Below are positions 24,501-31,294 of a stretch of DNA of 64,000 bases, piece after piece. The DNA comes from Branchinecta lynchi. Lineage: Eukaryota; Arthropoda; Branchiopoda; Anostraca; Branchinectidae. Made by a program: the position numbers and the translations under genes. Under the pieces are notes generated by a model. The model did not search any database. It was not told the origin of the DNA and saw nothing but the letters and a program-made list of their open reading frames with translations. The stretch's first letter is position 1; each line of letters begins with the position of its first letter. Location of the stretch: the NCBI GenBank assembly GCA_023053575.1, contig JAKZAP010000008.1, positions 5,908,715 through 5,972,714 on the forward strand. Reading direction: 5' to 3'.

Positions 24501-27500
24501 GGCTTGGGACAATCCTAAATGTTGGAGAATTTGTCTTCATGGCGTTGCACAGCGGTAGAGAATGCAGGAAAGAAACTGAATAAGTGTGTTTTTATTGTTC
24601 TAATAAATGGAACGAGACAGAATACGCCTGGTAACAAGGACAACCAATAATATCAGCCCTTTTTTTCTTGATTTACACATTTTCTAGTAAATAGTTTTCA
24701 AGCAGTATGGTAGAACATACATTTCCCATAAGAACTAGAGGAAAGGTTTTGGTGAGATCATAAAGAGACGAGATAACATCCAGAAAATCGGGTGATATAG
24801 ACTTTCGGTCTTCGCTAGATCCCGTAAATGTTATTTACGGGTGTTTTCTTTACGGTGTTTATTTACGGTGTGTTTTCTTTCGGTTTGAAGTACAAGATCA
24901 CGCAAGAGCACCCAGTCTCCGCTGTCTCGGCTGACATGATTGTTTTCCAGTCTGCCGCACCAAGGTCCTGTCTAATTTTCTTGTAATCAGTAAAGACTTT
25001 TTTGGTGTAACCGCTTTCTTCTGTAATGTAAGTCATTCTGATTTTGATGCTAACGTGGTCACTTGAGCCAATTGGAGGGAGGTAGTCTACTGAGACAATT
25101 GACTCAGGTTCATCAGTTGCGATTAAATCAAGGCAGGAAGGCAATTGCCCGTCCCTGTATCTTGTCGGCTGGTTAACAGCTTGGTGGAGCAGATTTTTGT
25201 GAAGACAGTGAAGGAATGGCTCAGATTCCTTAGATTATTTACCCCCACTTAACCCCTTAACTAGATCCCTTAGGCAATCGTTTTCTGTTTCGATTGATTG
25301 ATTCAAACATAGGCACGCTTTTCACGTCGAAATACACTATCTAATAAGTTTGATAACAGGATGTTGCTCTTTCCAAATTTTTTGGTTTACATCATATGCC
25401 GGTCATCACCATGTACCCAGTAGGTTAAATTTCCTACCGGGTAATGTCCATGAGTACAAGCTGACAGATGGATCAGTCGTTTTATTATCCCCATACCGAC
25501 GCTGATCACTGGACAAAAACATTATTAGAACTTACGAAAGATTTCGTTTTCGCCAGATTCCAGCCGAACTGTGGGAAAGAGACGCTAAAGGATGGATTTC
25601 CTGTGTCTTGTTATCCTTAGTTTGAAACTTGTTCCATTTGGGACTGGATTTTGTTCGACCAAAGCACAACACATCAACTAAATCAGTGTGTAGGCTTGCC
25701 CCGGTTTCTCGATTCAATAATAAGAAACTATAAGCATGCTTACATCACCAACGTTTTTTGTCGGATTCCGTGCGAACTAAATAATTGCCCGGGGCCAAAA
25801 CAAATTTAAGGCGTGGATCCAGCAAGTCTCTCATCTGTGAATCAAATATTAGTTTGGAACCCCTTCCCCATCCCTATATACAGGGCTACATCGCCATCTA
25901 CGAACGACCTGTACTTTTGATGCAAAAGACCCGCACACCAAGTATATACTTTTGATGCAAAAGACCCGCACACCAAGTTTGAACAATATAACGTACCTAA
26001 CTCCTTCGAGAGTTGTCAAGCCAACAGACAGACAGACGGGCAGACACACTTTACGAAGTCACATTGATGTCCCGTCATTGCGTTTTGGGATCCCAAAAAA
26101 CTTGATTCGATGTTTCCCCTAATATGGAACTATCTGTTGTTCGGTCGTTAATCTTTTGATAAGTGATGTTTTAGAACCCACCACAATAAGCCTACCTAAA
26201 TACTTGAGTTCTTAAGTACTGAAGCACTTTTTGAAAAGTACTTATTACTTCAGTAGATTTTATGAATAGTACTTAATACTTGTACTTAAGTAAAGATTTC
26301 CTGGAGTACTTGGTACTTGTACTTAAGTAATAACTAGAAGTACTTGGCACAACACTGACCGGGAGGCTGATCTGTCTCGAAAGGAGTACGGCAAAGGCTG
26401 AAACCGCTGAATTGCTGTTAGGGTGGATCAAAATGATTGTTGATGGAAGATTGTTTGCTAGTGGATTTTTTCTTGTCAGTTATTATATTTAGTTTGTCTC
26501 ATCTTCTAGTTTGTTATGTCTTTTTTTCTCCTTCATTTTTTTTCTTTTCTGTTTTGGTTTGTTTCCTTCAGGACTTGATATGGACTAAGATTAAGCACCG
26601 CCCATTGCCAGTCCTTATGCTGGGCCATAAACAGTTAATGGTGTTCACCCCTTTTGTGAATAAAACCGAACTTAACTGATCCGAAATGTCACGCGAATTC
26701 CGAATCCCCGGAAACGTGAATTGATCGAATCATTTAGTAGGACTGGTACGTTGGGTCCTCAACTAAGAAAATATGGTACATGCAAGAGGGATCCGCTCTT
26801 CTTCCTTACTTGCTCGACCCATTCTTTCCCCAAAGCTTTGAGGTCTTAACGGCTTATCGGACATTTGACTGATTTTGACTTACATAACGATCGACCTCTA
26901 GCATTTTTAGAGTGACGTTCTCCAACAACCTTGATTAATCCCGTCCAGATAAGCTATGCTTGGCTTTGAGAATACTTGTCTAGACAGATTCTTGCGATCC
27001 ATTAGAGTGATGAGTGACGAATATGCAAATATGGGCATATTTTTATGCAGAAATCTTTAACTGATGACTCGCATGAAAGAAGGATGTGTGGTGCCCCCCC
27101 CCCCCCTCCAGGTCTGCGTAAAAGAGAAAGACATCGCGTAACACTTGAACGTTCAAGTAGTCGAAGAAGAGGCTTGCAGCCGCAAATGAGGATGGCCCAA
27201 GATCAGTCGAAGCGGAGGACTATGGTTACTGGCTTACGACAGGTGCACAGAGGACGCGATTTTTATTCCGCCATGGATTGTTTGTTCTTTTGCGCCGCTC
27301 AGCGAATTCGTTTCGTAGACCCGACTGGCAGCGAATACGCGTACGAATTTACCAAGACTAGATAGTTACGTGGATACGATACGTAGGACTAGAACGAAAA
27401 TAGGGGGAAAAGTCAACTTCATGCTTATATACTCTGTATCTGGTTATATACTCGGCTTTGGCCAGGCTGATTGCTGCGAACTCAGTGCGAACTGAGGCGA

Positions 27501-30500
27501 CGCGAAAATAATTCGACTTGGAGTTGAAACGAATTTGCGTTCTGTTGGCACCTATCTTTATGCGTCAGAAGGTGCGGGAAGACATATGTCTAAGTAAGAT
27601 GAAGTCATGCTTTTGTATAGCCAGATGTAAAAGCTTTTCAGTCCTGCAACTGACTCTTCGTATTTTGTGTAGGGTAGTGAATCGTCAGAGGAGTCGAGTG
27701 AGAGCGAAGACGAAGAAAAAAAGTCCACGGTCGTTAAGGAGCGTGAGCAGAAGCAGGAGGTCAGAAACCAAGCGAAAGGAAAGAGTAAGGTCAAGTTTAA
27801 CGACTTGGACCCGATGGATCCTGCATCCTATTCTGACATACCGAGGTGAGTGTTGTATTGCGGTGCGGCTGTGCACGACTTTTCTGGGAAGGTTAATCAT
27901 CGTACAAGATCCTGTAAGATGATGTAACAGGTATGACAAATTTACAGGTCGAATTCTTTGACCGAGAATTGAAAACGAGGTATAAATCAGTCCATAACTC
28001 GGTGCATGTTGGACCTCGATGCTCCTTTTTGAGGTCAAAACTAGAATCCAGGCTCACAATTTAGGCCCAAATCTTAGCAGCTTCAAATGGCATATAATGA
28101 TTTCCCGGGGTTGGTGTGCGCTTGTTCCCCGCAAACAAAAACTTATATCCTACGTTAGTAGGAAATAACCTCCCTGAAAGTGTCGTAAAAGCCAAACATA
28201 TCAATCAGTTCAAAACACGTTTGGATCGTCACCTGGCTTAAATTCAGTTTAGTGTACATAGTGTGTCGAAAAATTTATAGAAGCGAAAGCCTTTTTGATG
28301 CAGTTATGTTAAAGTAGAGTCCGAGGGTTGAGCCGGGTTTGCTGAGGGGCCTGCAACTCCCCTGTCAGTCAACGAACCCGACTCCGACCCCGACTTTGGG
28401 CTTTGAAGAATTTCAGTCAACGAACAAGGCTCCTGCCCCCTTAAAAAAAAATCCTACGGCGGCACCCGTATGAAAGAGAAGTCGGCCGGGGGCTCCCGAC
28501 CTAATTTGGGACTGAGAACTCATCGGTGCACTTTTCAAGTTTTAAACTTTTCGGAAAAATTGAACATGGATCCTGCCCACTTGAAAACATTTTCCTATGG
28601 CGGCCACCGTCTGAGAACGGAGGTAGCCGGGGGTTCCGACCTAATTTGGAACCGGAGAACTCATCACTGCACTTTTCACGTTACAACCATTTTAAAACGA
28701 AAGAAAAATTGCAGAAAGCCATTCAGGTAAACATATAAAGACAGAATAAATGATTTATTTTACGCACTGCCGCAAAAAGTACAGCAAAGAAAGAACAGAA
28801 AATCGGACTAGGGTTGTCCTTGGTGTGTTTAAAGTACAATATCAATAAAACATAGAAAAAAAGGGCCTAAACAATTATCTGCCAAGTACGAGCCGATTTT
28901 CATTCGGATTTACGCTATCTGTGTATAAAAGTCACTTTCGACAAGCCTTAAGGCGTATTCTCGCCGTTCCCCGAGGACTCCACTTGAGGAGTCCTCGCGT
29001 TTTTGTTAGTCCCGGGGACTCACTCCCCGTATTCTCGCGAGTCCCCACGGACTGGGGATGCTCCAATTATCATCACCATCATCAAAAAGGACTCCCTTTC
29101 AGATTCGAAGGGGAATCAATTTTGCTGGTGTTGCTGAAAGGTAAAATGAATTAGAAACAATCAGAATAAACAAAACCAAAAATAAAATGGATCCAGACCA
29201 ATTTCGTCAGCAGCAAATTTTTTTTAGAACAAAATGGATTTTGGGAGCATTCCCTGTGTTCTCGCTGTTTCTGTACGTGGAGTCCGCGGGGAGTGACTCC
29301 CTCTATTCTCGCCGTTCCCTTCGATTCCTCGAGGAGTCCTCGGGGAACGGCGAGATTACGCCTTTAGACGCCCATAATAATAATGGACATGCTCCTTCGA
29401 TGATTAGGTGTGGTCATATAGATGGCACTTTTTACACAAGGGACTTTGTACCGTGACCAATACCATAAAGAATTTTTTTAATATAATTTAGAAGTCTAGG
29501 ACTCCCTTGTCGGAGCCACGTAGACAAACCAGGACCCACAACAATTGTGCACTGGTAGAGCGACTGTCTTGTAAACAGGAGGCCTGGGTTCAAATCTCGG
29601 CTGAGGAGCATTTTTGTCTATCAGTTCGCTACTTATGAAATAGGTGTGGTCCTTAGCGCTTTTTTTTAGTGACACAGTCACTAAGAATAAGATGAATAAA
29701 ACACAATCAGGCCTAATTAATCTTTTTGCCAGTGTGAGCCAACTTGAATTCGCATTTAAGTGTAAATGCACATCAAAGTAAACTACAGCACGTCTATACT
29801 GCCCACAAAAACAATGGACATATCTCCTTCGATGATTCGGAGCTTTGTATTGCGGAGAAGGTTACGATATTTTGCATTGCAATAGTTCGCTCTCAGTAAG
29901 AGGTCCAGAATTACCCGAGGGACCAAACATGAGTGATCTCACAGGTGAAGAAGGAAACTGATTTTTATGGCACTTGCCCTTCGGCGAAGTGCCATATAGC
30001 GATCGCAGTTTCTGTCCGTCCGTTGGTCTGTCGGTCTGTCCAGGTTTTGCTAGTTCGGACACTTCCGGATAAGCTAGGACGATGAAACTTGGCAGGCATA
30101 TCAGGGACCCAAAAAGATTAAGTTGGACCACACACTTTACCGATCTGAGCATCGTGTGGGGGAGTGGATGGAGGGGGAATCCGGAATCTAGAGGTATTTA
30201 TAACTTTTGAAAGGGTTATCGGATCTTAATGAAACTTGATATTTGGAAAGACACATGTTTCAGAGGACCCGCTTAAAATCTGGACCGGATCCAACGACGT
30301 TGGGGGAAGCTGGAGGGGCGGAACCGGAAATCTTGGAAAACCCTTAGAGTGGAGGGAGCGGGATGAAACTTGGTGGGAAGAACAAGCACAAGTCCTAGAT
30401 ACATCGTTGACATAACTGTGACCCCCACAATAGCGAATGTTTGTTTCTGGCCTTCAAACCCCCCAGATTTGGTTTTTTCTTTGTCTAGGTTTATAAACAA

Positions 30501-30687
30501 AAAATAGTGAAAACCTGTCTTTTCACGCCCAAAAAATTTTAGGGGTAATTGGTCAACTGGTTTGGCCAAGGAAGGCGATGCGAAGACCGGAGCTGATGCT
30601 ACTGCATCCGGGCCTTTATATCAGATGCGACCGTATCCAGCTCCAGGGGCCATCCTGAGGGCTCAGCAAGGAAAAAAGTCCAAGTAA
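510..30687 (+). CDS. PQBP1: PQBP1 orthologue, polyglutamine-binding protein 1 (6 exons, complete)
   Basis: Nuclear WW-domain protein of the spliceosome; vertebrate PQBP1 binds proline-rich partners through its WW domain and U5-15kD (TXNL4A) through its C-terminus. CDS = 510-579, 9298-9413, 19491-19663, 20963-21122, 27673-27845, 30543-30687: 837 nt, 278 residues plus TAA; human is 265. All junctions are GT/AG and phases agree. Visible: N-terminus [15 protein letters not shown]; acidic IAEDYDD; a Cys/His cluster (64-84); WW domain with W112 and W135 at the same 23-residue spacing as human and the YYW core; Ser/Glu/Lys-rich linker; [12 protein letters not shown]; and C-terminal NWSTGLAK then [12 protein letters not shown], the U5-15kD-binding motif. 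The Arg/Asp dipeptide repeats of mammalian PQBP1 are absent. Introns are 8.7, 10.1, 1.3, 6.6 and 2.7 kb and mostly transposon. Confidence 0.95.
970..1703. mobile_element. Mutator-like foldback element, 9-bp TSD
   Basis: Two inverted arms of about 190-220 bp (roughly 970-1190 and 1500-1703) share long matching stretches, ending in GG(C/G)ATC(A/G)ACTAAAAGCAGG. The interior holds more degenerate copies of the arm sequence. A perfect 9-bp duplication ACCACAAAC lies at 961-969 and 1704-1712. Nine-base duplications with long inverted arms are typical of Mutator-like elements. No transposase is encoded. Confidence 0.75.
1774..2109. mobile_element. hAT-like MITE with iterated AAAACGGT/TTTTT words
   Basis: The ends pair as CAGAGGC(A)T / (A)CGCCTCTG. 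The flanks AGTGGAAA and AGTGGATC agree at 6 of 8 bases, consistent with an aged 8-bp duplication. The interior is a degenerate array of AAAACAGT/GAAATTGT words with T runs. Related copies are at 8882-9093 and 42488-42576. Confidence 0.55.
2331..3949. other. PQBP1 intron 1 sequence, nothing recognised
   Basis: AT-rich unique-looking intron. A CAGGGGGTGGCGTAACTAGC motif at about 3338 resembles a left hAT terminus, but no matching right end or duplication was found. Open frames at 2960-3235 and 3725-3937 have no recognisable content. Confidence 0.4.
3950..6020 (-). mobile_element. Degenerate APE-type LINE (RT and C-terminal Cys/His part)
   Basis: Read on the - strand, broken frames spell LINE pol order: an upstream segment with [20 protein letters not shown] (about 5540), a motif-A-like [13 protein letters not shown] (about 5130), [20 protein letters not shown] (about 4960) with the catalytic box degraded to FAGD, then [10 protein letters not shown], and a C-terminal SPECG...RHILL Cys/His segment (about 4240). 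Many stops and frameshifts make it an old pseudogene. The endonuclease part is missing. The C-terminal Cys/His motif fits Jockey/I/R1-like clades; the clade is not certain. Confidence 0.75.
6115..6455 (+). mobile_element. LINE 3' fragment with (TTAC)n tail
   Basis: Nearly the same sequence recurs at 55005-55315, both ending in AATAAATTACTTACTTA. The copy at 54700 also has RT-flanking coding sequence upstream, which identifies this as the 3' end of a LINE with a TTAC tail. Confidence 0.7.
6537..7270. mobile_element. Foldback-like element with CACAAGACAA words and a FLYWCH-like remnant
   Basis: The left side (6537-6690) is an array of degenerate CACAAGACAA / CATTAGGCAA words. The right side (7130-7265) is an array of the complement (ATTTGTCTTGTG). 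Between them, about 6838-7030 can be read on the + strand as [11 protein letters not shown] then, one frame later, [20 protein letters not shown] and DHNP. This resembles a FLYWCH zinc finger (aromatic FVL start, Cys pair, terminal His-Asn-Pro), a domain found in some Mutator-like transposases. A frameshift separates the two halves. No target duplication was identified. Confidence 0.45.
7310..8881. other. PQBP1 intron 1 sequence, nothing recognised
   Basis: AT-rich intron. The words TTGTGCTTCTGATTTTGTGTCT and GGGTTC recur at about 8420 and 8560, suggesting a small local duplication. No coding or RNA gene signal was seen. Confidence 0.4.
8882..9093. mobile_element. hAT-like MITE remnant
   Basis: Left TAGAGGAGTTGCATAG and right CTAGTAACAGCTCTG pair imperfectly as inverted ends. 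The flanks TTTACGAA (8874-8881) and TGTACGAA (9094-9101) differ at one base, as expected for an 8-bp duplication. The right end resembles that of the 1774-2109 element (GTTAGTAACGCCTCTG). Confidence 0.55.
9298..9413 (+). CDS. PQBP1: PQBP1 exon 2, acidic segment
   Basis: Acceptor CCCTTTCAG ends at 9297. Encodes an acidic stretch containing [10 protein letters not shown], which aligns with EEIIAEDYDD of vertebrate PQBP1, then a Glu/Asp-rich tail. Donor CTA|GTAAGA follows; the exon ends in phase 0. Confidence 0.93.
9638..10560. mobile_element. Foldback-like element with GGGGACGTTTCG terminal arrays
   Basis: The left terminus (9648-9725) is five iterations of CGAAACGTCCCC-type words. The right terminus (10466-10552) is their complement, GGGGACGTTTYG. 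The interior has a 99-codon Lys-rich open frame (9931-10230) with no recognised domain. No clear target duplication was seen. The design matches 6537-7270 and 40710-41300, with a different word. Confidence 0.55.
10895..11204 (+). mobile_element. Family B (Helentron-like) left-end fragment
   Basis: Starts TTTTTATGGCACTTG, then a hairpin partner, ATATAGCGATCG, a GTCY microsatellite and TTTTGCTAGTTTGGGCACTTCC, as in the full copy at 58175. Truncated after about 300 bp by the repeat at 11215. Confidence 0.65.
11215..11366. repeat. Short dispersed repeat D, also at 51556-51663
   Basis: Shares CCCTACCCCTTT, CACTAGTATAGCTCTGC and GTGGATG with 51556-51663. Both copies end in TCGAAGGGGTTG, giving weak inverted ends. 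This copy contains an internal duplication of the CACTAGTATA...GGATGAGTCATTC unit. A (GA)n run follows at about 11370-11391. Confidence 0.5.
11440..14390 (-). mobile_element. APE-type LINE, 5' part to 3' end, disrupted
   Basis: On the - strand: a Ser/Pro-rich N-terminal region (14368 downwards), endonuclease start with VCNTRSL and AAVTETW (about 13870-13780), a deletion in the endonuclease near 13590 that joins it to its KSDHFAI end, a linker, RT (ELRPIS about 12770; CGAPQGT about 12330; catalytic box FIDD about 12235), and the C-terminal [12 protein letters not shown] segment (about 11870). Several frameshifts (near 13430-13590, 12500, 12110-11950) break it, so it cannot encode one protein. 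Gene order and RT motifs match the copy at 31570-33526, with clear sequence divergence. I place it broadly in the CR1/Jockey group. Confidence 0.85.
12115..13595 (-). pseudogene. LINE reverse transcriptase, frameshifted
   Basis: The longest frame, 12501-13595, covers the end of the endonuclease, the linker and RT fingers. The frame 12115-12450 carries CGAPQGT and FIDD. The gap between them (about 12450-12510) encodes [13 protein letters not shown] in another frame, motif A of RT, so one frameshift splits the catalytic core. Confidence 0.8.
14485..15235 (+). mobile_element. Family B internal fragment
   Basis: Contains repeated family-B phrases such as GGACTGGATCCGGACACTTT, GTGCTAGGACGATGAAACTTG and G-run/GGAGTTGGAGGGG motifs in + orientation. 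Both termini are missing. Confidence 0.55.
15366..16454 (+). mobile_element. Family A (Helentron-like) full copy
   Basis: Left end TTTTTGGGATCCCAAAACG, then GTGGAGGGATACCTATGACA, a (GTCC/GTCT)n microsatellite at 15428-15449, a conserved lead-in ending in a G run at 15555, then about four ~135-bp tandem units each starting GGTAAGAAGA...GCTGAACA and containing CCGGAATCCGG. Right end TTTTTGGGATCCCATCGACA then CCTTTGGTCTTGTT. Microsatellite plus tandem core plus asymmetric ends is the architecture of pearl/HINE non-autonomous Helentrons. Confidence 0.7.
16728..16757 (+). mobile_element. Solitary right end of family B
   Basis: GCAAGTGCCATATGAGC followed by TTTCAGCTCTTGTT, as at 53662 and 59892. 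No family-B body lies immediately upstream. Confidence 0.5.
16758..18490. other. PQBP1 intron 2, little recognised
   Basis: A hAT-like right terminus (G run then AGTTCCGCCCCTG, ending 17931) lacks a detectable left partner. Otherwise AT-rich, with no gene seen. A (CTAT)n microsatellite follows at about 18496-18520. Confidence 0.4.
18935..19306. mobile_element. hAT-type MITE, perfect 8-bp TSD
   Basis: Termini CAGGGGCGGATCCAG and CTGGATCCGCCCCTG are perfect inverted repeats followed inward by G- and C-rich runs. AGCGATGC is duplicated at 18927-18934 and 19307-19314. It is 372 bp with no coding capacity. It lies 184 bp upstream of PQBP1 exon 3. Confidence 0.88.
19491..19663 (+). CDS. PQBP1: PQBP1 exon 3, Cys/His cluster and first half of WW domain
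   Basis: Acceptor TTTTAAAG ends at 19490. Encodes a CX2C-X7-HXC-X3-CX2H cluster (residues 64-84), absent from human PQBP1 as I know it, and then the start of the WW domain ([13 protein letters not shown]). Donor ATG|GTAAGC splits a cysteine codon in phase 2. The WW domain is divided between exons 3 and 4. Confidence 0.93.
20560..20850. repeat. Dispersed repeat E, second copy at 39295-39590
   Basis: Both copies share GCTGTTTTAAGCCTTT, CGAGACCCGTTG, GAAAAACTTCTCGCA, GGTAGCAA, AATGTACCGTAC and AATATATGGA in the same order and orientation. No terminal structure was identified. This copy is in PQBP1 intron 3. Confidence 0.6.
20963..21122 (+). CDS. PQBP1: PQBP1 exon 4, second half of WW domain
   Basis: Acceptor CTCATCAG ends at 20962. 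Completes the WW domain with [19 protein letters not shown], giving the invariant second Trp (W135) and the tyrosine-rich strand, then a Gly/Pro-rich and charged linker ending SDNEE. Donor GAG|GTGAGA; phase 0. Confidence 0.94.
21215..21427 (+). mobile_element. Family A left-end fragment
   Basis: TTTTGGGGATCCCGAAACGT then GTGGAGGGATACCTATGACA, the GTCC/GTCT microsatellite and the lead-in to TAGGGGTGGGGG. It is cut off before the tandem units. Confidence 0.65.
21428..21530. repeat. Two consecutive strong hairpins
   Basis: CACGGAGCTACGGGAAAAGG at 21428 pairs with CCTTTTCCCGTAACTCCGTG ending at 21502: a 23-bp stem with one mismatch. Immediately after, CCTGGGGC(TCCG)CCCCAGG at 21508-21526 forms a second hairpin. 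It lies between a family-A fragment and a LINE. Confidence 0.6.
21545..22735 (+). mobile_element. 5'-truncated CR1-like LINE (RT core to 3' end)
   Basis: Frame from about 21565: [34 protein letters not shown] (catalytic FADD), then a frameshift near 21905, and on to [38 protein letters not shown], stop at 22613-22615. The C-terminal layout (RPHLEYG, WN-LP-like, Phe-Lys end) fits CR1-type LINEs. The 3' UTR (22560-22690) has a short tandem repeat of CTGGGATTCCAGTGAGCC. Not functional because of truncation and frameshift. Confidence 0.82.
22745..23575 (-). mobile_element. LINE 3' fragment, tail-to-tail with the preceding LINE
   Basis: The - strand frame 23502-22945 reads [42 protein letters not shown] and ends [12 protein letters not shown], the RT-downstream C-terminus seen also at 31616 and 11443. 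The 3' tail at about 22750 is TTGATTGA-type, as in the LINE at 31570. The catalytic RT domain is absent. Confidence 0.78.
23585..24195 (+). mobile_element. Family A internal units carrying a TA-flanked MITE
   Basis: About four ~135-bp family-A units (GGTAAGAAGA...CCGGAATCCGG...AAAAGTAAA). The third is interrupted by the MITE at 23936-24092. The left terminus and microsatellite are missing. Confidence 0.65.
23936..24092. mobile_element. Tc1/mariner-like MITE, TA target duplication
   Basis: Inverted ends CACTGTAAAAAG / TTTTTTTACAGCG are followed inward by GCAGTATTTGC and TGGGATTAATCT on both arms. TA flanks both sides. The paralogous family-A unit at about 61424 reads GGGACATATAGTTCG, precisely the uninterrupted site, confirming insertion and TA duplication. 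Confidence 0.82.
24863..25240 (-). mobile_element. LINE endonuclease C-terminal fragment
   Basis: The - strand reads [32 protein letters not shown], then [14 protein letters not shown]. The SDH motif and preceding Leu-Asp-Leu strand are the last catalytic block of APE-type LINE endonucleases. No RT follows. Confidence 0.7.
25850..26100 (-). mobile_element. Family A left end in reverse orientation
   Basis: The complement begins GTTTTTTGGGATCCCAAAAC, continues through ATGACATC-like sequence, a GTCT/GTCC microsatellite (26022-26045), and the lead-in. A 37-bp segment containing TTTTGATGCAAAAGACCCGC is duplicated in tandem at about 25914 and 25947. Confidence 0.6.
26190..26357. mobile_element. 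hAT-like terminus rich in ACTTAAGTAC
   Basis: Ends with GGCACAACACTG at 26357 (complement CAGTGTTGTGCC), preceded by many TACTTAAGTAC words. Similar words occur at 24195-24235, so a single 2.2-kb element 24195-26357 is possible. No target duplication was found. Confidence 0.45.
26370..27672. other. PQBP1 intron 4 end, nothing recognised
   Basis: Open frames 26437-26679 and 27045-27365 have no recognisable domain. The first ends in a frame reading [17 protein letters not shown] that might be repeat-derived. A 13-C run is at about 27095. Confidence 0.35.
27673..27845 (+). CDS. PQBP1: PQBP1 exon 5, charged linker and DPMDP motif
   Basis: Acceptor TTGTGTAG ends at 27672. Encodes a Ser/Glu run, a Lys/Glu/Gln-rich segment, and [16 protein letters not shown], equivalent to ELDPMDPSSYSDAPR in vertebrates. 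This replaces the long Arg/Asp repeat tract of mammals. Donor CCGAG|GTGAGT splits an Arg codon. Confidence 0.94.
28110..28245 (+). mobile_element. CR1-like LINE C-terminal scrap
   Basis: Reads [20 protein letters not shown] then DRHLA and TAA at about 28239. This is the usual C-terminal 'WN-LP..VV..... FK..LD' ending of CR1-type RT proteins. The upstream part is not recognisable. Confidence 0.6.
28440..28740 (+). repeat. Two-copy tandem repeat, period about 147 bp
   Basis: Two units beginning CCTACGGCGGCACCCG / CCTATGGCGGCCACCG share GAACGGAGGTAGCCGGGGG-type sequence, GACCTAATTTGG, GAGAACTCATC and GCACTTTTCA. Confidence 0.6.
28949..29365. mobile_element. TIR element with CCGTTCCCCGAGGACTCC ends
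   Basis: Left AAGGCGTATTCTCGCCGTTC plus CCCGAGGACTCC pairs with right GGAGTCCTCGGGGAACGGCG plus AGATTACGCCTT: about 30 bp with one or two mismatches. The interior repeats GGGGACTCACTCCC and GGGAGTGACTCCC near each end. No transposase; the duplication is ambiguous. Confidence 0.6.
29535..29612 (+). repeat. tRNA-Thr(TGT)-like SINE head or tRNA pseudogene
   Basis: GGTAGAGCGACTGTCTTGTA followed by AACAGGAGG and GGGTTCAAATC reproduces the D arm (A box), anticodon arm with TGT and T arm (B box) of tRNA-Thr. The acceptor ends do not pair, so it is not a working tRNA. It is more likely a SINE head or pseudogene. Confidence 0.6.
29961..30420 (+). mobile_element. Family B left-end fragment
   Basis: Perfect left end: ATGGCACTT...AAGTGCCAT hairpin, ATATAGCGATCGCAG, GTCC/GTCT/CGGT microsatellite, TTTTGCTAGTTCGGACACTT, then the first body units. 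Truncated about 120 bp before PQBP1 exon 6. Confidence 0.7.
30543..30687 (+). CDS. PQBP1: PQBP1 exon 6, U5-15kD-binding C-terminus and stop
   Basis: Acceptor AAATTTTAG ends at 30542. Encodes [20 protein letters not shown] and then [12 protein letters not shown], the conserved segment that in vertebrates binds U5-15kD, followed by a short basic tail and TAA at 30685-30687. Confidence 0.95.
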
Positions 30688-30758
30688 TTTTGTATGTACA
30701 TTTTCTAATTTTTTTTTTAAAGTAAATTGTGGTCGAACTTCCCCACTGCCATTCGCTT

Positions 30759-30869
30759 CGAGGGGTTGCTTTCTCTCAGCCACCGGTGTACACCTGGGCG
30801 TGGCACTGGCACGGCACTGCGGCACGCGCCACTTGGTGTACATCGTTTTTTAGAGTAAGCAACCCCTCG
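30759..30869. mobile_element. 111-bp hAT-like MITE in PQBP1 3' flank
   Basis: Ends CGAGGGGTTGCTT / AAGCAACCCCTCG are perfect, extended by an imperfect (T)CTCT/AGAG(T). ATTCGCTT is duplicated at 30751-30758 and 30870-30877. It starts 72 bp after the PQBP1 stop, so probably lies in the 3' UTR. An AATAAA at about 31289 could be the polyadenylation signal, but this is weak. Confidence 0.8.
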
Positions 30870-31288
30870 ATTCGCTTATTTACCAACTAAAAGGGACTTT
30901 CTTATGAGGCAGGTAATATTAGTGCAACAACGGGTTCGTATAGACTTCGTTTCTGGAGCATAAGCAAAACATAACGCAATAGAAGCGTTAACCAGGGAAA
31001 CGAGTCCGTCGCACGAGTCTTCATTGCTAAATGTGCAATTAAACCGGGATTCAGGAATAAATCCTCTCTTTACGTAGGCTGGGTAACTATTTTAGAGGAC
31101 CTCGACCCGAGTGACGCGTATAAAAAGACGTCTTTGATTCTTAGACTAATTTTGAAATTTTCTTTACAAAGTGCACTTGTTTTCGACAACCGCTACACAC
31201 GCTGTACTTATACTTAACTAGGTATGTTGCCGTGTAAAATACACTCTGGCTTGGCCTTCGTTCGTGTCTAATTTTACTTGCAGACAGA

Positions 31289-31294
31289 AATAAA
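31289..31294 (+). promoter_or_regulatory. Candidate PQBP1 polyadenylation signal
   Basis: AATAAA in CAGAAATAAATGAG about 600 nt after the PQBP1 stop. No better signal was found closer to the stop. Weak evidence. Confidence 0.25.

Noticed and set aside
27045..27365. 106-codon + frame in PQBP1 intron 4
   Set aside because: Starts near a C run, no domain recognised, not in PQBP1 phase; insufficient support.
29535..29612. Functional tRNA-Thr gene
   Set aside because: Acceptor stem halves do not pair, so only a pseudogene or SINE head is supported.
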